Program-made: the position numbers and the translations under genes | NCBI GenBank assembly: GCA_010093485.1 | Contig: MU001492.1 | Span: 973,293 to 1,037,292 of the forward strand | Length of the DNA stretch: 64,000 nucleotides | Source: Karstenula rhodostoma CBS 690.94 | Lineage: Eukaryota > Ascomycota > Dothideomycetes > Pleosporales > Didymosphaeriaceae | Direction of reading: 5' to 3' | Shown: in pieces, positions 60,029 to 64,000 of the stretch | Layout of the letters: each line of letters starts with the position of its first letter | Numbering within the stretch: position 1 is the stretch's first letter | The notes under the pieces: model-generated | Seen by the model: only the letters and a program-made list of their open reading frames with translations | Told to the model about the DNA's origin: nothing | The model's database searches: none

Positions 60029-62700
60029 TAGTTTAAAGCTAAATTAGGGTTTAAACCTATATAAAGTAAAGAATAGAGACACTTAGATAGTTTCTAATAC
60101 CTAGTTATTACCTATAAATTTAGTAGATATAAGCTAGTTAAACTAGTTATTTTATAAATAGAATATATAGGTATATAGATACTATTCTAGAATTATATTT
60201 ATTCTTTTAGTCTATTTATTAGATTTAGGATACTAGACTATAAATAGTTATATATAGATATTTAGTAGCTAACTTAGATATTTCTAGAAGATTAATATAA
60301 ACTAGATACCTCTATTAAATACTATTAACTTAGGTAGACTATATAGTCTCTAGATATTATTTTAAAATAGGCGGGCTAGGCCTTTAGCGTTATAGGTACC
60401 TTTATATAGGATAAATTAATAGAATTTAGTTAGTTAGTAGACTACTACTAGAATAGTATTAAAGCTATTACTCTTAAATAAATAGGTAATAAAATTTATT
60501 AATAAATACTTCTAGGCTTTTCTAGGTATAAAAAATAGCTTTAAGATATCTTAATATTCTTCTTTTAATAAAGTAATTCTTTAGTAGATCTAGTAGTTTC
60601 TAACCTAGTAGTTTATATATTTTATTATACTAGACTAGTAAGAGTTTTAAAATAATAACTTATAGGTCTTTAAATATCTAGAATATTTTATAGACTAATT
60701 ATTATAGGTTTCTTATAATAGGGTTATCTTTAGATTATTTAAATTAGGTATATATAGTTAGTTTTTATAGAATAGTAGGCTAGAGTCTTAGAAATACTCT
60801 ACTAGAAATATTAAGGGGTATTTACTAGTATTATTATTTAATACTTCTAGAATCTTAGATAGTAGGGGGTCTAATATATAGGTTTTTTTTAGAACTTCTT
60901 ATAACTAGTTAGGTAGGAATAGTAATAGTTTATTAGGGGTTATTAGTAGTAATTAGGTATTACTAGTAGTAGCCACTTATAGTTAGATAGGATCTTACTA
61001 ATTATCTAGCTATATAATAAATTTAATAGGGAAGTCTTCTAGATTATTTTATTTTAATATTATTTAACTCTAGTATAGGAGGTATTTATCCCCCTTTTTA
61101 GATAGGTCTTCTAACCTTCTAGTTAGACTATCTAGTTTAACTCTCTACTTTTCTAAGTAGTATATAATCTTAAAATTAAATCTTAATAGAAATTTAAACT
61201 ATTTAGTTTAGTAGTAGTTAAGTTTCTTTATTAATATAAAGTATTCTAAGTTATAGTAATTAGAGAGAATTTATATTTTATACTAGCTTATTTCTAGTTT
61301 AGTAGACTATTTTTCTAAGTAGTATATAATTATAAGAAGCTCCTTATTATATATTTTATAGTTATACTTAGTAGGTATTATTTTTTTAAAGAAGAAGGTA
61401 ATAGAGTATAGTATATTTTTATTATTATATTATAATAGTATACCCGCTATTATATAGTTAGATATATTAGTTTCTAGAATAGTAGGTTTATTCTAGTTAA
61501 AGTATTTTAATATAGGTCTAGAGATAAATATCTTCTTTAGCTTCTTAAAAGCTTTTTAGTAAAATAGTATTTAAGTAAATAGTATATCTTTTCTTTCTAG
61601 TATAGTAATAGGGGCTAGAATTTAAGAGAAGTCTTTAATCTATTTATAATAAAACCTTATAAATTTAGTAAAAGACTTTATATTAGTTATATTCTTTAGT
61701 AGTCTCTAGTCTACTATTATTTTAATTTTAGTAGTATCTATCTTTATACCTTTAGTACCTATAATAAATCCTAGGTATATAACCTCTAATTTAAAGAAAT
61801 TATATTTTAAGAATTTTATATATAGTTAATTCTCTTATAGAACTTATAGAATTACTTATATATATTATTTATATTCTTTTCTTATTTTACTATATATTAG
61901 AATATTATCTAAGTATATCTAGTAGAATAGGTTAATATAGAGGTATAGAATATTATTTATAAAGCGCTACTATATAGTAGGCGCTCTAGTTAGCCTAAAT
62001 AGTATAATTAGTAACTTAAAGAGTCTAAACTTTATATAAAAGATAGTAAGATATTTAAGGCCTTTTTTAATTTAAATATTATTAAAAATAGAAACTATAT
62101 TAATCTTTAAAAAAGACTTTATATCTAGTAAGCTATTTAGAATTTTTTTTATTAATAGTAGTAGATACTAATTTTTCTCTAATACTCTATTTAATTCTCT
62201 ATAGTCTATATAGAGGTATAGGCTACTATCTAATTTTACTATAAATAATATAGATAATAAAGTAGAAGATAAGCTAAATTAAATAAATTCTTTATAGAGA
62301 TTCTCTTTAAACTACTCTTTTAGAACTAGTAGCTAGTTTTAGAATATAGGATATAAAGGCCCCTATAGAATAATTTAGTTATCTTTTAGTTTAATATTAT
62401 AATTATATAGCTAGTATAGTAGTAGCTTTTTAGCTTTCTTTAGGCGAAATATATTATAGTAGTTCTTTAGTTTAATAGGAAGTTTAATAACTATCTCTTA
62501 GTATTTATTTAGGCTTTCTAGTATAGTATCTACTTACTTAAGTAATACTTAATATATAGTTATATCTTAGTAGGTATATATACTTATAGCTTTTAGAGAT
62601 ATTAACTAGATAGCTAGTTTTTTAGGCTTAGATTCTATAATAGGGTAGGTAATATTTTTAGGGTAATCCTTTAGAGGGATATTAGAGATAGCTTATATAT
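60029..62700 (-). pseudogene. Pol of chromovirus I: RT, RNase H, integrase core
   Basis: Minus strand. RT from about 62330 with I-D-Y-R-E-L-N (about 62190-62212), through F-x-L-x-x-A-P, to YLDNILIYS (61889-61918), the decayed YLDD box. RNase H at about 61560-61300 (F-x-K-K-Q-Y, Y-I-I-R-S-F-L). The integrase zinc-binding part is at about 60780-60560. Its core has VVVYQLTKF (about 60420-60460) and LPKLIVFNRGIQF (about 60300-60340), i.e. the D..D residues with one Asp read as Asn after RIP. The C-terminal portion lies at 52056-52688 beyond the hAT. Typical Ty3/gypsy order; dead. Confidence 0.87.
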
Positions 62701-63600
62701 ATAATAGCTTTAGAGGAGTATTATAGTATTTCTAGTAATATTTACTATTAAATAGTATAGTTTCTTTTCTAAATTTTAGCTTAGGGTTATATAGTTTTAG
62801 CTAGGGAAGTTCTAAAATAATTAGATAATAGAATTAATTAGTAGTAAATAGAAAGGCTTTCTTTTCTAAGTAATTATATATTTTTAAATTAGTAACTATA
62901 AAATAAATAATAGTAGTAGAATTATCTCTTTCTCTATTAAAATTAAGTAAGGGTATTAGTATCTTTATTAGTTTTAAGTAGAAGTTTTAAAATATAGCCT
63001 AGTTTTTATTAATAAAGGTAACTTCCTTAGCGCTAGAATTAGTTATAGTATAGATTAGAATAGTATAGATATTTTATTCTAGTAAAGTCTTTTATACTAT
63101 AAGCTAGGTATAGTTTCTTTTACTCTTTTTAGGGTTCTTATTTAGGAAGATTTTATATAATTTTATAATAGTAATAGTAGTAGTAGGATACTCTTTTAGT
63201 ACTTAATTATAACTTAGATTAAGGCTATACCTTTTACTAAGAAGTAGCTAAAAAAGAATATAAGTAATAAAAAATAGTAACTTCTCCTTAATTAGGGGCT
63301 AGGGCTATAAACTAGACTATAAAAGAAACTAGGTATATAATTTTTATATAACTAAGCTAGTCTAGTAGGGGTAGGTTTAGAATATTTAGTAATTTTATAG
63401 CTAATAGTACTATAGTAGAAGTATTTACCCTACTCTTTATATTTTTAAGATTAGTAGATATAACTAAAGTTTATTAAATTAAAATAACTAGAAATAGTAG
63501 TAATAATTCTTTTTTTTTTTCTCTAGAAAGTTTATACTTATAGGTCTATCTTAGGGCTATTCTATCGCTAGAATACTTAGGTATATATTTAAATATATTA
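62701..63600 (-). pseudogene. 5' part of chromovirus I (protease/gag region), unresolved
   Basis: Should hold protease and the end of gag. On the minus strand I see a coherent segment near 62930-62800 but neither a clear D-S-G-A box nor a CCHC knuckle. The similarity to a retroelement fades by about 63540. Confidence 0.35.
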
Positions 63601-63963
63601 CGAAATTTTTTTTAGAAAAGCTATATAGATATATATATTTATACGTATTTATACCTATACTATCTAGAGTATATAGGTATATATAGGTATATATAGGCGT
63701 GTATAGGTATACTAGATTTATATAAAATCTCTATAAAAGAGAATTTTTTTATTCTTTAATAACTTTTATAATATTAAAGCTATAATTTTATTTATTTAAA
63801 AAAGTCTATTTTATATTATATAATTACTTAATAATATAAAGAAAGCTTTATTTATTACTAATTTAAATATATATTATATAATATTATATAATATTTATAT
63901 ACTATTAGTATTATATATTTATATTTTTAAATAATATTATTAAATAGTCTATTAGTTATAGAG
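63601..63963. other. AT-rich stretch, no gene
   Basis: Almost pure A/T from 63720 on. A 10-bp repeat (atataggtat, about four units) lies at 63671-63712. No coding or terminal structure seen besides the T run that follows. Confidence 0.5.
63671..63712. repeat. 10-bp tandem repeat atataggtat, about four units
   Basis: Units at 63671, 63681 and 63691, then one with a retained cgtg. Simple repeat. Confidence 0.85.
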
Positions 63964-63994
<31 letters not shown>

Positions 63995-64000
63995 AAGTTA
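63964..64000 (-). repeat. Start of a second F-type arm at the window edge
   Basis: A 25-base T run followed by aatataaagtta, identical to the inner edge of the right F arm at 55711-55742. Another foldback-type element therefore probably continues beyond the window. Confidence 0.6.

Larger units (their letters stand above)
51718..63600 (-). mobile_element. Ty3/gypsy chromovirus I, split by a hAT transposon
   Basis: Minus-strand order: unresolved 5' part (63600-62700), RT, RNase H, integrase, then after the hAT insertion the integrase C-terminus, chromodomain, polypurine tract (aagagagggagtac, 52041-52055) and LTR. Removing 52689-60020 brings the integrase halves together, apart from a one-base frame difference. 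The 5' LTR is not in the window. The 5' part may be truncated or interrupted by the element entered at the right edge. Confidence 0.8.

Noticed and set aside
1..64000. Mitochondrial, apicomplexan or other naturally AT-rich genome
   Set aside because: The composition is driven by selective loss of CpA/TpG, and the content is LTR retrotransposons and a hAT transposon, with no rRNA, tRNA or organelle genes seen.
1..64000. Intact host genes, effector genes or a biosynthetic cluster
   Set aside because: No frame of meaningful length with a start codon survives on either strand. All recognisable proteins are transposon proteins with many TAA/TAG stops.

Overview
The window is an AT-rich block (about 22-25% G+C in lines I counted) from the genome of a filamentous ascomycete fungus. 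It is a graveyard of nested, inactivated transposable elements. The identifying signature is a near-total loss of the dinucleotides CpA and TpG on both strands, with a flood of TpA and TAA/TAG stops while some CpG survives. That is the product of repeat-induced point mutation (RIP), known from Pezizomycotina. ATG has almost vanished, so I find no intact gene, tRNA or rRNA. Proteins were recognised by reading TAA/TAG as decayed Gln/Trp codons and tolerating Gly/Asp/Cys to Ser/Asn/Tyr changes. Species cannot be named.

Layout. 1-3969: gag-like retroelement (B1, minus), with its zinc knuckle split by a 214-bp fragment of family A. 4599-5900: long copy of family A, a non-LTR-like element with 10-14 bp target duplications. 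5977-28421: a 1.0-kb element (C1) interrupted by a Ty3/gypsy chromovirus (D, minus, 6353-27767, 429-bp LTRs, TSD AATTA). D is itself interrupted by two Ty1/copia elements of family E: E1 (minus, 10356-17596, TSD AGGTT) and E2 (plus, 18225-25616), which face away from each other across 628 bp. E2 carries a further A fragment, so nesting reaches host > C1 > D > E2 > A.

28428-29759: unidentified decayed coding sequence, split by another A fragment. 29760-44224: copia E3, which contains a complete younger copia E4 (33942-41172, TSD CCTTA). 44225-49799: A copy, C2 copy, and gag element B2 split by a complete A copy with a perfect 14-bp TSD. 49800-51717: unassigned sequence, including a patch where CpA/TpG survive and a 481-bp tandem duplication. 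51718-63600: a second chromovirus (I, minus) whose integrase is split by a hAT DNA transposon (52689-60020). The hAT in turn contains an inverted-arm (foldback-like) element built from C and F sequences (54581-56962). The right edge enters another F-type repeat.

How it works together: chromodomain-bearing elements (D, I) belong to a class that targets silent chromatin, repeats inserted into repeats, and RIP then destroyed each layer. E4, the innermost copia, keeps more CpG than its relatives, consistent with being young. The most unusual observation is a coherent decayed reading frame on the antisense strand downstream of pol in all four copia E copies, convergent with pol. It may be an extra gene of this family.
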